A stretch of DNA of 64,000 nt, taken from NCBI GenBank assembly GCA_019973155.2, contig BPQB01000068.1, positions 1-64,000 on the forward strand, given 5' to 3'. The notes under the pieces are model-generated. The model worked only from the letters and a program-made list of their open reading frames with translations. It searched no databases and was not told the origin of the DNA. Both the position numbers and the translations under genes were made by a program. The first letter of the stretch is position 1. Each line of letters starts with the position of its first letter. Below, piece by piece: positions 47,001-58,602 of this stretch. The DNA is from Phanerochaete sordida (taxonomy: Eukaryota > Basidiomycota > Agaricomycetes > Polyporales > Phanerochaetaceae).

Positions 47001-48492
47001 AAAACGCACTACCCAGGCTAAACGAGTGTGAGTTTCCGCTGTAAGACGGAACAACCGCAGCACTCTGACACGCTAGCACACACTTAGTGCTTCCGCCCGA
47101 GACCGTCTGCGCGATGTTCGACGCGCTGCTGACCGGGCTCGAGGACTACACGGCGGACGAGCGCGGCGACGTCGGCTCGTGGGTGCGCATCGCGTGCGTC
47201 CGAGGCCTCACATCCGCCATCGAGCTGCTCGTCGGGGCTGCCCTGCGGACCCGCGACTTCGAGCGCTACCTGCCGTCGGCGAAGTTCCACGCAGCCGTCG
47301 GGGGCATCCTGAAGCAGGGCGTCGAGCGCCTCGACAACGTCCGCCAGCAGGCGGGCGAGCAGCTCCTCCGGCTGCTGGCGCTGCCGCCGCCGGCGCGGGC
47401 GGACGGCGAGAGGTGGGCGGTGGCGAGCCGGCCGCTGATGCAGGAGCTCCTGACGAGGTAGGTTGTGCGCCTGCCCGCTGCGTCCCTTGGGTGCTAAATC
47501 AGGCTTTTGCAGCGGCGAGGACGCGCTAGACTGGAACGACGGCGCGCGGCTGTTCCCCAAGGTCGTGCGGCTCCTCGCTATCCCCGAGTACCGCCACGCC
47601 ATCCTCTCGGGCCTGGTGCTCAGCGTGAGCAGCAGGACGGACAGCACGGTGCGTGGCCCGGCACCCTTGGCCAACTCGTGCTGATACGGTCTGTGTACAG
47701 CAACGACCGGTGTCCCAGGCCCTCGTAGCTTATGCGCGGACGCTCCCTGTAGAGAGCGCGGAGGGGTATGATCTGCGGGAACTCGCTGCAGACCTCCTCG
47801 CGCCGGTCAGAGGCAATCTCGCGTCGAACAATGCTGTTATCCCGGTGTTGCAGACGTTCGACATTTTGCTGGAAGCTGATGCCTTCGAAGACCTGTACGA
47901 AGATGTCGAAGGGCTGAAGAGGTGCGTACTGCTGCCGTCAGATCGTGTGTCTGTGGCAGCTCACGGTAAGCTGGGCCGCAAAGTTTGCGCTATCTGCTGT
48001 CCATCAGCTCGAAGGGCGTGGCCAAGTTCAAGAACGTCCAGCGGGTTTCCGCGTCGATGCGAATGTGGGCCCTATCTCCCGCCTCGTTGCCCCGCCTGCT
48101 CACGGCGTCCCTGCAGCGTGGTCGACCTTCTCTGCGTGCCACGCCTGCGGAAAGCCTCTACCGACACGCTCGCCGTCTTCCTCGGCCATCAGTACCCCAA
48201 GGTCAGGCGCCCCTCGCGCGCACCGCAAAGCCTAATCCTGAGCCCCGCCCCTGCTCTAGGTCCGCGCCGACACCGCCGAGCACCTCTACATGGTGCTGCA
48301 GAGCAAGGACCTCGGCACAGCCACCGAAGACGCCGAGGACGTGCTCCTGCAGACCGAGTGGTGCGCCCCGCCTTCTAGCCCGCGAACCGCACGCTGACTC
48401 CGCTGTGGTGGGCCCGCAGGGCTTCGGCGGACGTGCCGGCAGCCGCGGCCGCGGCCGCACGCGTCGCGCAGCTGCTCGCGGACGCGGCGTAG
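44007..48492 (+). CDS. Tubulin-folding cofactor D
   Basis: Cofactor D (TBCD) family: it captures beta-tubulin and joins the cofactor C/E complex that assembles alpha/beta-tubulin dimers in the cytosol. Twenty exons (44007-44165, 44219-44411, 44466-44748, 44800-44878, 44927-45140, 45217-45311, 45354-45848, 45902-46002, 46052-46205, 46257-46385, 46440-46693, 46752-46890, 46940-47027, 47088-47457, 47513-47648, 47701-47921, 47984-48052, 48117-48201, 48260-48360, 48420-48492) give 1145 residues, close to the usual length. HEAT-like helices run throughout; landmarks are ITRFFPHEVDDLAIALTFL, DTIVRYSSAKAIARISERLP, HEVYRPALVRHLLTVTLRHW, LEDYTADERGDVGSWVRIA and PKVRADTAEHLYMVLQ. All phases agree only if the intron 46694-46751 is read as ATACGT...TCTAC. 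Confidence 0.92.
46694..46751 (+). other. Probable AT-AC intron in cofactor D
   Basis: 58 nt starting ATACGT and ending TTTCTAC, with CTGAC at 46732-46736 as a plausible branch site. Excision gives VQR|FIRESRTG and keeps the frame between two well-supported exons. The best GT-AG alternative (donor GTGCGC at 46698, acceptor GAG before AGCAGG) also keeps the frame but removes the FIRE helix turn. Confidence 0.6.
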
Positions 48493-49375
48493 ATAACGGC
48501 GCGGGCGCAGGCCCCGCGGTGCGCTGTAGCACCCCTTGCGAATATCACTCGTGCGAATGCCCGCGGCGAGGGCAGGGCTGCGTTGCCTCGTGCCCTCGAA
48601 GCCTCCCCGCGGGGTGCCATTCAGTCCCCGGTCGCGCGCGCGCTGGGCCTTCCGCCGGCGTACCGCGTCCCTGAGCGTGCTCGCTGGAGCAGCCGTGTCT
48701 CCTCTCTTCGCTGAGTTTCGTGCTTGGAGTGGCTCCCGCCGCTACTAGACGGGAGCAAAGTTTGGCCCCCGGAACCTTGGGCGAGCGAGCGTAATCCCGC
48801 GTGCGCCCTGGGCTTGCTGGACCTGGCAGTCTGCACACTGTGCGTGGTCGCGTGAGCCCTCGTCGCGCCCCAAGACTTTCCTACGGTTTGACGGTTTGAC
48901 AAGTACGTCCGGCGGGAGTACTGCAGCCGCGGAGACATACAGGCAGTCACACGACCAGAATACGTGAGACGCGCGTGTTTGTTCTCATCTGGCGTGCAGG
49001 GGTGTCTGCACATCAGCGATAGGGTTTGGGAGACCTCTCGTTCGCATGTCGTGCCGTTGCTTCGCGGGACGCTGGAAGATATGGCAGGCGACGTGATTGG
49101 GCATAGACGGAAGCGTGAGCATGCAAGTAAGCGACATAGATACATGAGCAGACGATAAACGATAGGGGAAAATGCAAGGAAACCGGAAAGCAGTGAGATA
49201 GCGATATCGACAGTTAAATTCAGCACACCCTCGACCCTTTGCCCCCTCTATAAGACCCGAAAGATCCACGAGTAAAGACTGCAGGTGAGTAGATAGAATG
49301 AAAATGTATGGCACATTTTGGCGAGAGGTCCGGGTGTCGGCGGCATGGGTAGAGGCGGGAAATCGGCGGGGACGT
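48493..49375. other. Convergent 3' region, no gene seen
   Basis: Between cofactor D and the minus-strand MYND-like gene. No coding region is supported. Confidence 0.4.
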
Positions 49376-50311
49376 CTAGGTCTTCTTGCAGGAATGCCGC
49401 TTGCCGCCCGTGCTCTTGAGCCGGCACTCGCGCGAGCACCACATCTCGTTGCAGCGCGGGCAGCAGGGGAAGTTCGAGCCGGGCTTGGCGCACGCGGCGC
49501 AGGCGGTGCGGACGCGGAACCGGCTCGCGTCCTCGAGGGCCTCGAGGATCGGGCGCAGCGCCTTGTGCGCGAGCACGGGCGACGTCGTCGCGGAGTGCAC
49601 GGGCGTCGCGGGCCCCGCGGACGACGGCGCGGTCGGGAAGTACTCCGAGTCGCAGTACGAGGACGGCGTGCGGCAGATGGACGGGATCGGCGAGAGCGGG
49701 GGCGAGCCATCGGGGGACTCGCGTTCGCTCTGCGTATCGGGCGCGAAGTCGAAGTCGAGGCGCAGCCGCTCGAGCTTGCGCCTCAGCTTCCACGACCTGG
49801 GCGTCGTGCGCAGCAACGTCTGGAGGTGGCGACGGGGACAGCTGGTTGGGGAGAAGGCACCGATGGTCTCTTCCGAGTCTGTCTCGACTGGGAGGACTGG
49901 TGTAGGCTGGGGCACGATGCCACGGGGGAGGGTGAGGAAGTGGTGGGGAGAAGAGGTAAGTTTCGATGAGCTTGGGCGTTCTGGGATAGACGCAGAGCGC
50001 TCCCTGAGGGCAGGGGCTACAGGAGAGGGACGAGGAGAGAGCGAAGAGGTAGAGCGCGAGCGCGCGTGTGACTTTCTGAGGATCTGCACGGGAAGAGGCT
50101 GAGGCAGCTCATCATTGCTCGTAGTATGAGAATGGTGCGAATGGATTACAGGCTCTCCTGAACTGCTCTGCTCCCTGCTGGCCATGTATCCGACACTGGC
50201 CTGCTGCACACTGCTACAGAGGATCTCCTGGGAGGCGTGGGGGTAGTCTGGGGGCGAGTGCGGACGGCGGGTGGCGAGCGGGGCCTCGGTGTGCACGAGG
50301 GCGACGGACAT
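49376..50311 (-). CDS. MYND-like zinc-knuckle protein, copy 1
   Basis: One exon of 311 residues from the ATG at 50311, the first ATG downstream of a TATA box at 50463. The N-terminal 230 residues are Ser/Pro/Thr-rich and probably disordered (PHSPPDYPHAS, RSRSTSSLSPRPSPVAP). The C terminus holds a compact Cys/His module: CAACAKPGSNFPCCPRC, then WCSREC and HSC, i.e. C-x2-C-x8-C-x2-C-x4-C-x3-C with a distal H-x-C, the layout of a MYND-type finger. Such fingers mediate protein contacts, often with Pro-rich ligands, in transcription control. The specific function is unknown. The copy at 51488-52417 keeps the finger and little else. Confidence 0.7.
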   Translation of the reverse strand: MSVALVHTEAPLATRRPHSPPDYPHASQEILCSSVQQASVGYMASREQSSSGEPVIHSHHSHTTSNDELPQPLPVQILRKSHARSRSTSSLSPRPSPVAPALRERSASIPERPSSSKLTSSPHHFLTLPRGIVPQPTPVLPVETDSEETIGAFSPTSCPRRHLQTLLRTTPRSWKLRRKLERLRLDFDFAPDTQSERESPDGSPPLSPIPSICRTPSSYCDSEYFPTAPSSAGPATPVHSATTSPVLAHKALRPILEALEDASRFRVRTACAACAKPGSNFPCCPRCNEMWCSRECRLKSTGGKRHSCKKT

Positions 50312-51487
50312 ACGGCCGATGGGTGATCTGCAGGCGTCCCTGAGTCAGCCACAAAGGGATTGGAGCGAGGCAGCGACGAACCTGGAGGAGGAGAGGGTGG
50401 GTGGTGACGCAAGGCGTTACGGGATTGAAGGAGGGGAGGGAGGCGGACAAGGGCCGAGGTGCTTTATACGAAGAGGGAGCGAGAAAAGAGTGCTTTTTAT
50501 CTGTCACACGACCAGCAATGGGAGACCGCCTTCGCGGGCGCTTAGCACGGCGAGCTTTGATGCGGACCCTCTGCCTCGACCACAGCCGACGCCGTACCTG
50601 GTTCCTCGAATTCACGCGAAATATGCAGAAATATTCTCCGAGAATGTTGGCCAGCGACTGCAGCTGCCCGACGCCGCCGGCAACGAGTCCAGTCTCGCTT
50701 GCGACGTGCTCAGGAGCTGCCTCCGCTCTCCTGTCGCAGCCCGTAAGACACCGGGCTTCCCGCCCTATCTCTGCGGTGTCGGGTGGACTAGTCCCCCACC
50801 GCACTCCACGAACGTTGCCAGTCCCACGCCGACGCTGGCCCAACGGCCGGTCATCCATCCCCAGTAGTCACGACGGGCCACTCCCCTTCTGATTCGGAAC
50901 TCTGTCCATTCCTCCAACCGCTCTGGCAGGACCATTGATGACGTCCCACGGCGCCGTGCTCAGTACCGGTCGTGTGACGGTCCAGAACAAAGCGTGGCGA
51001 AGCGTGTCCACAGCCGGTACGTAAATGTTGTCCAGCTTCCGCTCACGTCGCAGCCCACGGCCTCGAAAGTTTTCATTTGCGCCCAGCCGCGTGCACAGAA
51101 CGGCGCCTGCCTCTTCGCACGATGACGGCACCTCCAAAACCCTACTTTAAAACTCTTGTCCAGGCGCACAAGTCCCGACCATGCGCGCAGCAGCGTCGGT
51201 CAGCTGGCGGGCGGCGCATGACGGTCTGGTATGTTGCCGACTCCAAGCTCCAGCTGCAAGATCCTGCGTTCCCAGCAACGTGACGGAATCTATCTCCGTA
51301 GCGCATGGAAGCCAGTGAATCAGCTACAAGGTTAAAGTACGAAGTACAATATACATAGCAGCCGCCACGGCATGCAGGTGCGGAGATAACATGACCTAGG
51401 GTATATTCTTACACAATAAATCTATGCATCATGCTGTAAGGATGCGATAAACAAGCAGTCGTACATAGCAATGACATAAAGCGCGGC
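50312..51487. other. Intergenic, copy 1 promoter
   Basis: Upstream of MYND-like copy 1 and 3' of copy 2. Apart from the TATA box at about 50463, nothing is supported. Overlapping frames of 160-210 codons on both strands lack motifs. Confidence 0.4.
50462..50469 (-). promoter_or_regulatory. TATA box of MYND-like copy 1
   Basis: GTATAAAG on the minus strand, about 150 bp before the first ATG at 50311. It supports that ATG as the start because no other ATG intervenes. Confidence 0.4.
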
Positions 51488-52417
51488 TCAGCTCTCGGCG
51501 CCCAGCGCGAGCGGCACAGCGCCGGCGGCCTCGGACGGGGGCGACGGCGTGCCCTTCCGGTGCGCGCAGACATGCCTGCTGCCCGCGGCAGCAGCCACTC
51601 TGCACTCGCGCGAGCACCACGAGTCGCCGCACGTGGGACAGCTCGGGAAGTTGTGCCCCGCCCGCTTGCACGCGACGCACTGCGCGGGCACGCGCAGGCG
51701 CGACTGGCGCTCGAGCGCCGACAGCGACGGCCCCAGCGTCGTCGGCGAGTGCAGCGGCGAACTCCCGCGCGGCGTCGCCGGGCCCTCCGACGACGACACC
51801 GTCTCGAGCGACGCGAACGACGGCACGCGGCTCAGCCGTGCCGGCGCGCCTGGGCCCGCGCCCGCAGCCCCCGGCGGCGGCGACGGCGACGGCACGCGCC
51901 GCGCGGGGACGAGTGCGGGGCACGCGGGCAGGGGCTCCCAGCAAGCGCGGTCCCCGGCGTGGGCCTCGCGCGCAGATCCGCGTGAGAGCTCGCGCACGAG
52001 CGTGACACGCATCGAGTCGCGCAGCGCCTGGTCTGCGGACAGCGCCGTGCAGAGATACGAGGCGCCGTGGTTTTGGGTGTAGAGCGCCGTGAGCGCGGAG
52101 GCCTTCGGCGGCGGGGGTGCCGGTACACGCTTCGGGGCGTGCTGGTTGTACTCGAGGGCGCTCGCGGCGCGCGAAGGCGGCGATGGCCGCCTGGGAGCTG
52201 CGATAGTGCCCGGGGGAGAGTGCGGACGGGCGAAGGGAAGAGTGGGTAAGGACTGGCGGCGAACACCTCGCTCGCGCACAGATCGCCCGCGACCTGTCTA
52301 GAAGATGGCGTAGGTTAGAGTTGGGCAAACAAGAGTAAGATTTCTCGACAAACTTACCGGCGTCTGGGGTGCGACTGTGGCTTCGTGTGGCGTGGTGGAA
52401 CCCGTCGGGTCTGACAT
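51488..52417 (-). CDS. MYND-like zinc-knuckle protein, copy 2
   Basis: Two exons (52358-52417, 51488-52297) give 289 residues. The first codes MSDPTGSTTPHEATVAPQTP and joins TGRGRSVRERGVRRQSLP in phase 0 through a GTAAGT...TTCTAG intron. The Ala/Pro/Ser-rich body includes the shared LPFARPHSPPG motif. The C-terminal module CVACKRAGHNFPSCPTCGDS, WCSREC and HVC has the same Cys/His spacing as copy 1. The intervening segment (TALYTQNHGASYLCTALSAD) has no obvious counterpart in copy 1. Strong GC bias. The pair lies head-to-tail 1.2 kb apart, indicating tandem duplication and rapid divergence outside the finger. Confidence 0.7.
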
Positions 52418-55400
52418 GGAACGAACACGAGTCGACTCCTTGACCGCTTTGCGTTTGAGAAGAGTCTACTCAGTGTCTGGTTCGATGATTGAGTGGATGA
52501 GAGAGCTACCTGGCCGGGGCACACAGCACGTGTGGATCTCCTCCGCGTTGACACCAATCTCGCGCATGAAATCTTCAAAGTGACTCCGATGGCTTGTTTC
52601 TCCGTGCCAAGTATGGCGCACCCTCTGGCGCAGCAAAGAATAGGTCAGTTACGTGAGTGATTGACGGGGCGTGGGGTACCTACCACCAGGCCGGGGCGGC
52701 GGCGAGGGTGCGCATGGGGCTCGGGGTGTCGGTGCACTGAGGATCCGGCCATTGCATCGGGGAGTAGTAGGCTAGTAGCTGTCGAGGAGAAGTGACCCAG
52801 AGTCTGCTTGCATGGTATTTGTAGCGACGTCAGGTACGGGGGCAATCACGCGAGCCCCTCCGGTTTGGCCCCAGGGCCGCTTCGAGAGGAGTCGCAAGAC
52901 GCCCTGGCGAAGGCTACAGAAAGTCGGTGCCATTCGGGCTAATCGCGGGAGGGCACTGACTGGGCGAGAAGCGATATGTTAGCAGCGCGTCTGCGAGTAA
53001 GGTTAGGAAGATGTCATTCACCTCCACAGTCCGGTGCAGCTGAGGCTGGGGCAACGAGGCCCTGGAGGATGATCCCTGCGCATATGAACGAATGTGCTTC
53101 AATATAAGACCCAGCGCAGAGAGACCCTCTGTTCTAGAGTCGGTTCTTGCTGAATGTCCGCTGGCAAGCCTGGTCGCGCGACCAAGCCCGTGGCTGATCG
53201 TCCCTGCCGGCGCATGCCGACCGCAGGCTTTCTCCTCCCCCCCATCTCTGTCTCCGCGCGAAACACTCGCAACGGCCTGGGAGTCTCTGCGGGCCGCAGC
53301 GTAAGCATGTCGTAAGTGCCGTCCTTCGCGAGCGATGCCGTCTGATTTTCCGCGCTGCGGTCGCACCCAGGCCAGCCGCGATATGGGGTATGCTCGGCGG
53401 GTTACGACGCATCCATACCCACCGTGTATCACGGCAACGTGGCGCGATACGCGTCGCTATCTTATCCGGCCCGTCCGAGAGCGGGTCCGGGCGCACCAAA
53501 ACTGCCCAAGACGCCGCCTGCCCTCCGCGCGATGGCGCAAGCGCAGGCACTGCACACGAGCAGCCCAGAGCGTGAGATTTGCCTCGCACCCTCCACGCCG
53601 CCTGCAGGCTTAGCCTTGCCAGTGCGCACACGCCTTCTGCGGTGCACGCCATGGGCGATCTGACCCGCGCGCCGCCCAGTACGGATTCGGCGGCGGCGAG
53701 CGGCGCAGCGCCCCCCAACACGCGTCCGCACGCTCGCATACGGCGGATGCGCGGTGCGGCCCCCCAATGCGGCGCGCGGACGATCGTCCCGTGCCCGGCA
53801 GCTCCCTCGCTCCCTCGCGGATCGTCGCTCGCACGGATACGGCACCCGCTTCTGCAGCTGCACGGGTCTCCTGGCCCGGGCGAGCGCACCCTCCGTCTTG
53901 CGCTCGCGATACGTCTCTCGCTGTTCCTATCGATGCCGCCGAGCTGCTCGCTGCTTCTAGCCGCCGCGACGCCTCTTGCGCGGCAGGTGACGCGAGAACG
54001 GCGACCTTGGCGACGTGCGCCGGCTCGCGGAATCGCCGTCGAGCGCGACTTTTAGCCTACATTCCGCGATACAGACAGCTTTACGTCCATCGAAGAACGT
54101 GTTCTGCCCGCAGCGCCCGGTGACAGAAGGCCTGCCCGGACCATTCTATGCCCAGCATGCCAACAGGATCCCGCAGCTTCTCGGTGGCTTCATGGATCAA
54201 CTACCTCACCCCTCCTGGACCCTTGGTACCTAGCAGCGTATGACAGGGGCCTCTGTCAGCATGCTCTGGAGCCATTCCTTTCGTGGTGAGCTCGTCCAAG
54301 CTAGTGTGTGCGTTCATCCTCATCTAGGCCCAACAGGTGACGGGTGGAGCCTCGTATAGACATCGTCTTCTCGCCCATCGAGATTTTACTTGTGCTTCTC
54401 CAGCTGTCCCCCTGTGCTCCACAATGACCCCTCCACCCTGGTCTTCACGTTTGCAACACTGCAGCAGCAAGCTCCGAGTCCGCGCAGGGCGTGCCGAAAC
54501 AAGCTGAGACGGCCCAGCCGCTTCTCGCGATGGCTACGATGACGCCGTTCTGGTGCGTCATGGCCGTATTCTTGGTTTAATCTCTGCGCGCCCTTCTCGT
54601 TTTCATTTCGAGCGAAGGCCCGTCAGGCTTAATTTCTGCACAAGCGAGCCGCTGCGTTACTCAGACTGGTCGTGTGAGCAGCTCGCCCGGCCGCCAGCAG
54701 CCCTAGGATCCCTCGGGCTGCGCCCTTCTATGCGCGTCCCGCGCGGTGCACGGCGTGCGCATGTCGCCCAGGCCCAACGCGCCGCATCCACCAGGCCTGC
54801 TGCCGCAGGAGCAGCTGGAAAAACGCCGCGCGCGGCCAGGCAGCCGGAGAAACAGAGCATCCTTTCGCCCCAGCGCGAGGGGCCGTGCTGCCAAGCCCTG
54901 TGGGTGTTTTCGAATGCTCGAGCTCGCGCGGGCTGTCTCCGACTCGCCCCAGGCTGGCTCTGCCGGACGGTTTCAGTCGCTCTGCTGCCTCGGCCAGCGG
55001 CCCGGGGCGCACGATCGACAGGCGCCCGAAAACAGGCGCCCGCTTGGGTGCCGCCGCCCACAGGCGCATCGACCTTGGCTCGTACCGCCACTGCACATCG
55101 CACCTGCGGCGTCCTGTGCTGTGTATTTCTGCCGTGTCGGGGAAATGCGGTCGGAGAGATGGCAGTCTGTGTCAGCGCTATTCCTGCGTGAGCGTAATAT
55201 CCGCCATCTCTCGTCATTTCACGCACCCCGGTCTGGATCCCGTTTAGAGCGCAGAGGACACAAACCCATCGTCCACGATTTACAGCCATCTACCCTGCCT
55301 CGTCAACTTCAGGCGTCGGCTGATGCCTGGGCGCGGCGCGATGTGGGCTCATAGCTCTTCTCCGACCGAACCGGGCGGTGAAACAGCCTAGCGCGGTGGT

Positions 55401-55613
55401 GTTTTATGGGAGCGTTACACCGCCCAGACGTGATCCAGCCGCGCTTCGCGCCATGCATATAGTTGGTGTGCTCTACTAGTCGCCGTCGCAACGCACTTGG
55501 ACTTCATCCCCACTTCTTCTGAGCATACAGGACAGCACGCGGTAAGCAGCGACGACTACGCGGTCGGCCCACGTCATCTGACCGCGTTTTACGTCTCCAG
55601 CGCGGTCTCCACC
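52418..55613. other. 3.2 kb gene-poor GC-rich region
   Basis: No supportable gene. Long overlapping frames occur on both strands because stop codons are rare at this GC content; none shows domain motifs, phase-matched introns or a clean start. A 5' untranslated intron of the following F-box gene may end at the CTCCAG before 55601. Confidence 0.45.
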
Positions 55614-56705
55614 ATGGCACAAACATGCAACGACGATGTTCTCTTCGACATCATGCGCCGCCTCCCCGCTGCTGACCTGGTGTCTTCCGCGCTTGTGTGC
55701 CGGCGATGGTGCCCAACCGCGCAATCACGCCTCTATCGCCGCATATGCCTGGACACGAACGCGCCCTCGTTCCATCACCTGTCCAACATGCTTTCATCAG
55801 ACCCGTGGCTCCGCAGCCTGGTGCGGGATGTGGTCATCTTCCATCGTGCAGGCAGCAAGGACCACAGGGCGCTCTTCCACTGGCTCGAGCTGCTGCCCGC
55901 GGGGAGCCTGCGCTCGCTGCGCATCGAGCAGATGTTCATACCCAAGCCCGAAGACCTCTCGCTCCTGCGCACCCCCGCCGTACGCGCAGTGCAAAGCCTC
56001 AGCGTCTGGCCCGCCGCGAACTTCCTGAGCACAGAGCGGCTCGAGGAGGTGCTCCAGCTCGGCGCGCTCGAGAGCCTCTCGATCCGCATCCTCCCCTACC
56101 TGCTCGCGCGCCCGCTCACAATCCGCGCGCCCCTGCGCCTCCGCGCACTCAGCATCGACGCCCCCGCGCACTGCCCCACCGTCTCCGCGCTGCTCGCCGC
56201 GCTCGACCCCGCGCGCTGCACGCGGCTCGCGCTCGTCACGAACACGCTCGCGTGCGCGCCCGCCGCCGCGCTCGCGCACGACCTGCGGCACCTCCTCCCG
56301 CGCCTGCGCCACCTCGCGCTGCACCCGCGCCAGGCGCGCGCGGACGCGCCGCTGCTCGACGCGCTCGTGCCCGCGATGCCCGCGCTGCGCACGCTCGCGT
56401 GCGGCGGCGGCACGTGCTCCGCGGACGTCCTCGCGCGCCTCCCGCCGGCGTTCGAGACGCTCACGCTCGTCGCGAGTACGCGCGAGCCGTTCCCCGATGC
56501 CGCGTTTGCGAAGGCTCTCAGGGCGGCGCCTGTGCCGCAGAGTATGCGGACGCTCGCGGTCGTTGACGTTAGCGGGCGGTGGGCGTCGATGTGTTGCTCA
56601 GACAAAGACGAGTTGGAGAGCGCGTGTGCATCGAGGGGTATTGCCTTTGAAGTGGTAGAAAAGGGAAGCTGTGAGCCGCTATTCTTCGAATCGTTTGGAC
56701 GGTAG
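55614..56705 (+). CDS. F-box protein
   Basis: One exon of 363 residues. The N terminus is a good F-box: NDDVLFDIMRRLPAADLVSS, ALVCRRWCPTAQSRLYRRIC. The remainder is leucine-rich with repeats (LRSLRIEQMF, VQSLSVWPAANF, LESLSIRILPYL, LRALSIDAP) and ends in a non-repeat tail, EVVEKGSCEPLFFESFGR. ATG 55614 was preferred because it follows CTCCAG and a CACC context and begins the F-box; the frame is open 39 codons further upstream. It probably binds Skp1 through the F-box and a substrate through the repeats. GC content rises sharply in the repeat region. Confidence 0.82.
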   Translation: MAQTCNDDVLFDIMRRLPAADLVSSALVCRRWCPTAQSRLYRRICLDTNAPSFHHLSNMLSSDPWLRSLVRDVVIFHRAGSKDHRALFHWLELLPAGSLRSLRIEQMFIPKPEDLSLLRTPAVRAVQSLSVWPAANFLSTERLEEVLQLGALESLSIRILPYLLARPLTIRAPLRLRALSIDAPAHCPTVSALLAALDPARCTRLALVTNTLACAPAAALAHDLRHLLPRLRHLALHPRQARADAPLLDALVPAMPALRTLACGGGTCSADVLARLPPAFETLTLVASTREPFPDAAFAKALRAAPVPQSMRTLAVVDVSGRWASMCCSDKDELESACASRGIAFEVVEKGSCEPLFFESFGR

Positions 56706-57296
56706 TAGTAGGGACTCTGGCCGAATGTTTTATCGGGTATGTTGACTGAATCCAGCCAGTATTGTATTACTATAACGTATTGTAGAAGCATAGCTTTTCA
56801 AGATTTGTCCCGGCGAGCTCGGTTGTGACCTTGCATGCCGAGCAATGGCCGCAGCTAGCTGACCTCGGAGGCCGAGCTCGGAGGCCGAACATGCTCGCTT
56901 GACGAGCTGACACCTTTGTGGCGTCCACGTGGAGCGATGCCGCGCTCCGAGTCGCGAGCATGTTTTCGGCTATCAACCCTCCGGTCATTGGCCGGAACAG
57001 ACCTACATGCACGGAGAGTGACGAGTGGAAAAAGACAAAGACCATCGTCCTCACTATGTAGGGATCGCCACTCAAGTGCTCATAGTCGACTTCATTCGAA
57101 CACGTACTCGCCAAAATTCGATAGAAAGGAGCTGAGCTTGTTGAGTCGCGGAGACTGTGCTTACCTCACAAAGCGTCCAGCAAAGACAGCAGCGCTGTGG
57201 ACGATGACGTTGCGAAAGTGATTTGGCTGGTGAAAAATACAATATCTATTTGGCCGCAGAAGACACATTCAATTCAGGTTCCAGAGCTGAGAATCT
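56706..57296. other. Convergent 3' region, no gene seen
   Basis: Between the F-box gene and the reductase copy 2, which converge here. No coding signal is supported. Confidence 0.4.
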
Positions 57297-58602
57297 TCAA
57301 GCCTGCTGCTTGGGCTCAGGCTTAATAGGGACAGCCTTCGGCCAGCGCTGGAAGTGGCCCGCGGAACGGTGCAGGAAGTTGTAGTCCGAGCCGTCGCCCT
57401 GTACGCGCAGGTCAGCCCGGCCGCGCACGCCACAAACCGCCGGCGCCACTCACGAAGTCGTCGTACGGGTGCCCCTTGTGGAGCGGCACGGCGCCGTCGA
57501 GGCGGCGCATCTGCTCGTCCGAGAGCGCGAGCTCGAGCGCCTCGAGGTTCGCGTGCAGCTGCTCGACCTTGCGCCCGCCGACGAGCGGGAAGACGTGCGG
57601 CGCCTTCTGCATGATCCACGCGATCGCGACGCTCGTGATGCTGCGCGCGCCGAGCTCGCCCGCGACCGCCTCGAGCTCCGCGCACACCTTGCGCTCCTCG
57701 GGCGTGCGCAGCCAGTCGCCGAAGATCGCGCGCCCCTTCTCGCCGCTCTCGATGCGCCGCTGCTCCTCCGCGTCCGTGCGGATCTTGCCGCCGCCGAGCA
57801 CGTTCCACGGCGCGATCGCCATGCCTGCGGGCGCGTCAGCGGAGCGCGCAGAGGCGAGAGGAGGGCGGCACACCTTGCGAGACGCACATCGGGAGGATGT
57901 CGCGCTCAAAGTCGCGGTCGATGATGCTCCACTTGCCCTGGTAGATCGCGAACGGCGTCTTGCCCATGAGGCGCGCGTACGTGTTCGCCTGCGCGACGAC
58001 CCACGCGGGCGTGTCGGACACGCCGAGGTAGAGCACCTTGCCCTGCAGCACGAGCGTGTGCAGCGCGTCCATGACCTCCTCGACGCTCGCGGTGTAGTCC
58101 CACCAGTGCAGGTACAGGATGTCGATGTAGTCCGTGCGCAGCTTGCGGAGCGAGTCGCGCACCGAGTTGTGCAGCGACTTCGCGCTGTTGCCGACGTATG
58201 CGCTGTGCTGGCCGGGCTTGCCGCGCCGGTAGTCCGTCGTATACTTTGTCGCGAGCACGATCTCGCTGCGGATCCCGCGCTGCTCCATCCACTCGCCGAT
58301 GAACTCCTCCGAGGATTCGTCCTGGCTGCGCGTGCGTCAGCGTTCGCCGTGTGCGCGCGCAGGGTCGCGACTCACTAGTTGTTCGCGGTGTCGATGAAGT
58401 TGCCGCCGGCGTCGTAGAACGCGTCGAGCAGCTTGAAGCTGCTCGCCTTATCCATGCTGCCCATGCCGAACTGCTGCCACTTGTCGCCAATGCTCATCGC
58501 ACCGAGCTGGATGGGCGAGACGTGGATGGCCGCGCGGGCAGCGAGGGGCCTGTGGATGCCGAGCTTGGTCGCTGGCAGAGGAGGAGGGGCGAAGGCGGCC
58601 AT
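57297..58602 (-). CDS. Aryl-alcohol dehydrogenase-like AKR, copy 2
   Basis: Four exons (58376-58602, 57874-58325, 57454-57824, 57297-57398) encode 383 residues. The first three exon lengths (227, 452, 371 nt) equal those of copy 1 at 20058, and the proteins match over most of their length. The tetrad residues are intact: [33 protein letters not shown]. Differences cluster in the C-terminal third: [36 protein letters not shown], and the end, where copy 2 has GSDYNFLHRSAGHFQRW and an extra EPKQQA. It is an NADPH-dependent aryl aldehyde/alcohol reductase by family. A TATATA box lies 88 bp before the start. Confidence 0.93.

Noticed and set aside
54553..55354. Overlapping frames of 120-210 codons on both strands
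   Set aside because: Several frames are open at once and rich in Arg/Ala/Pro, which reflects base composition, not coding. No motif or start context supports any of them.
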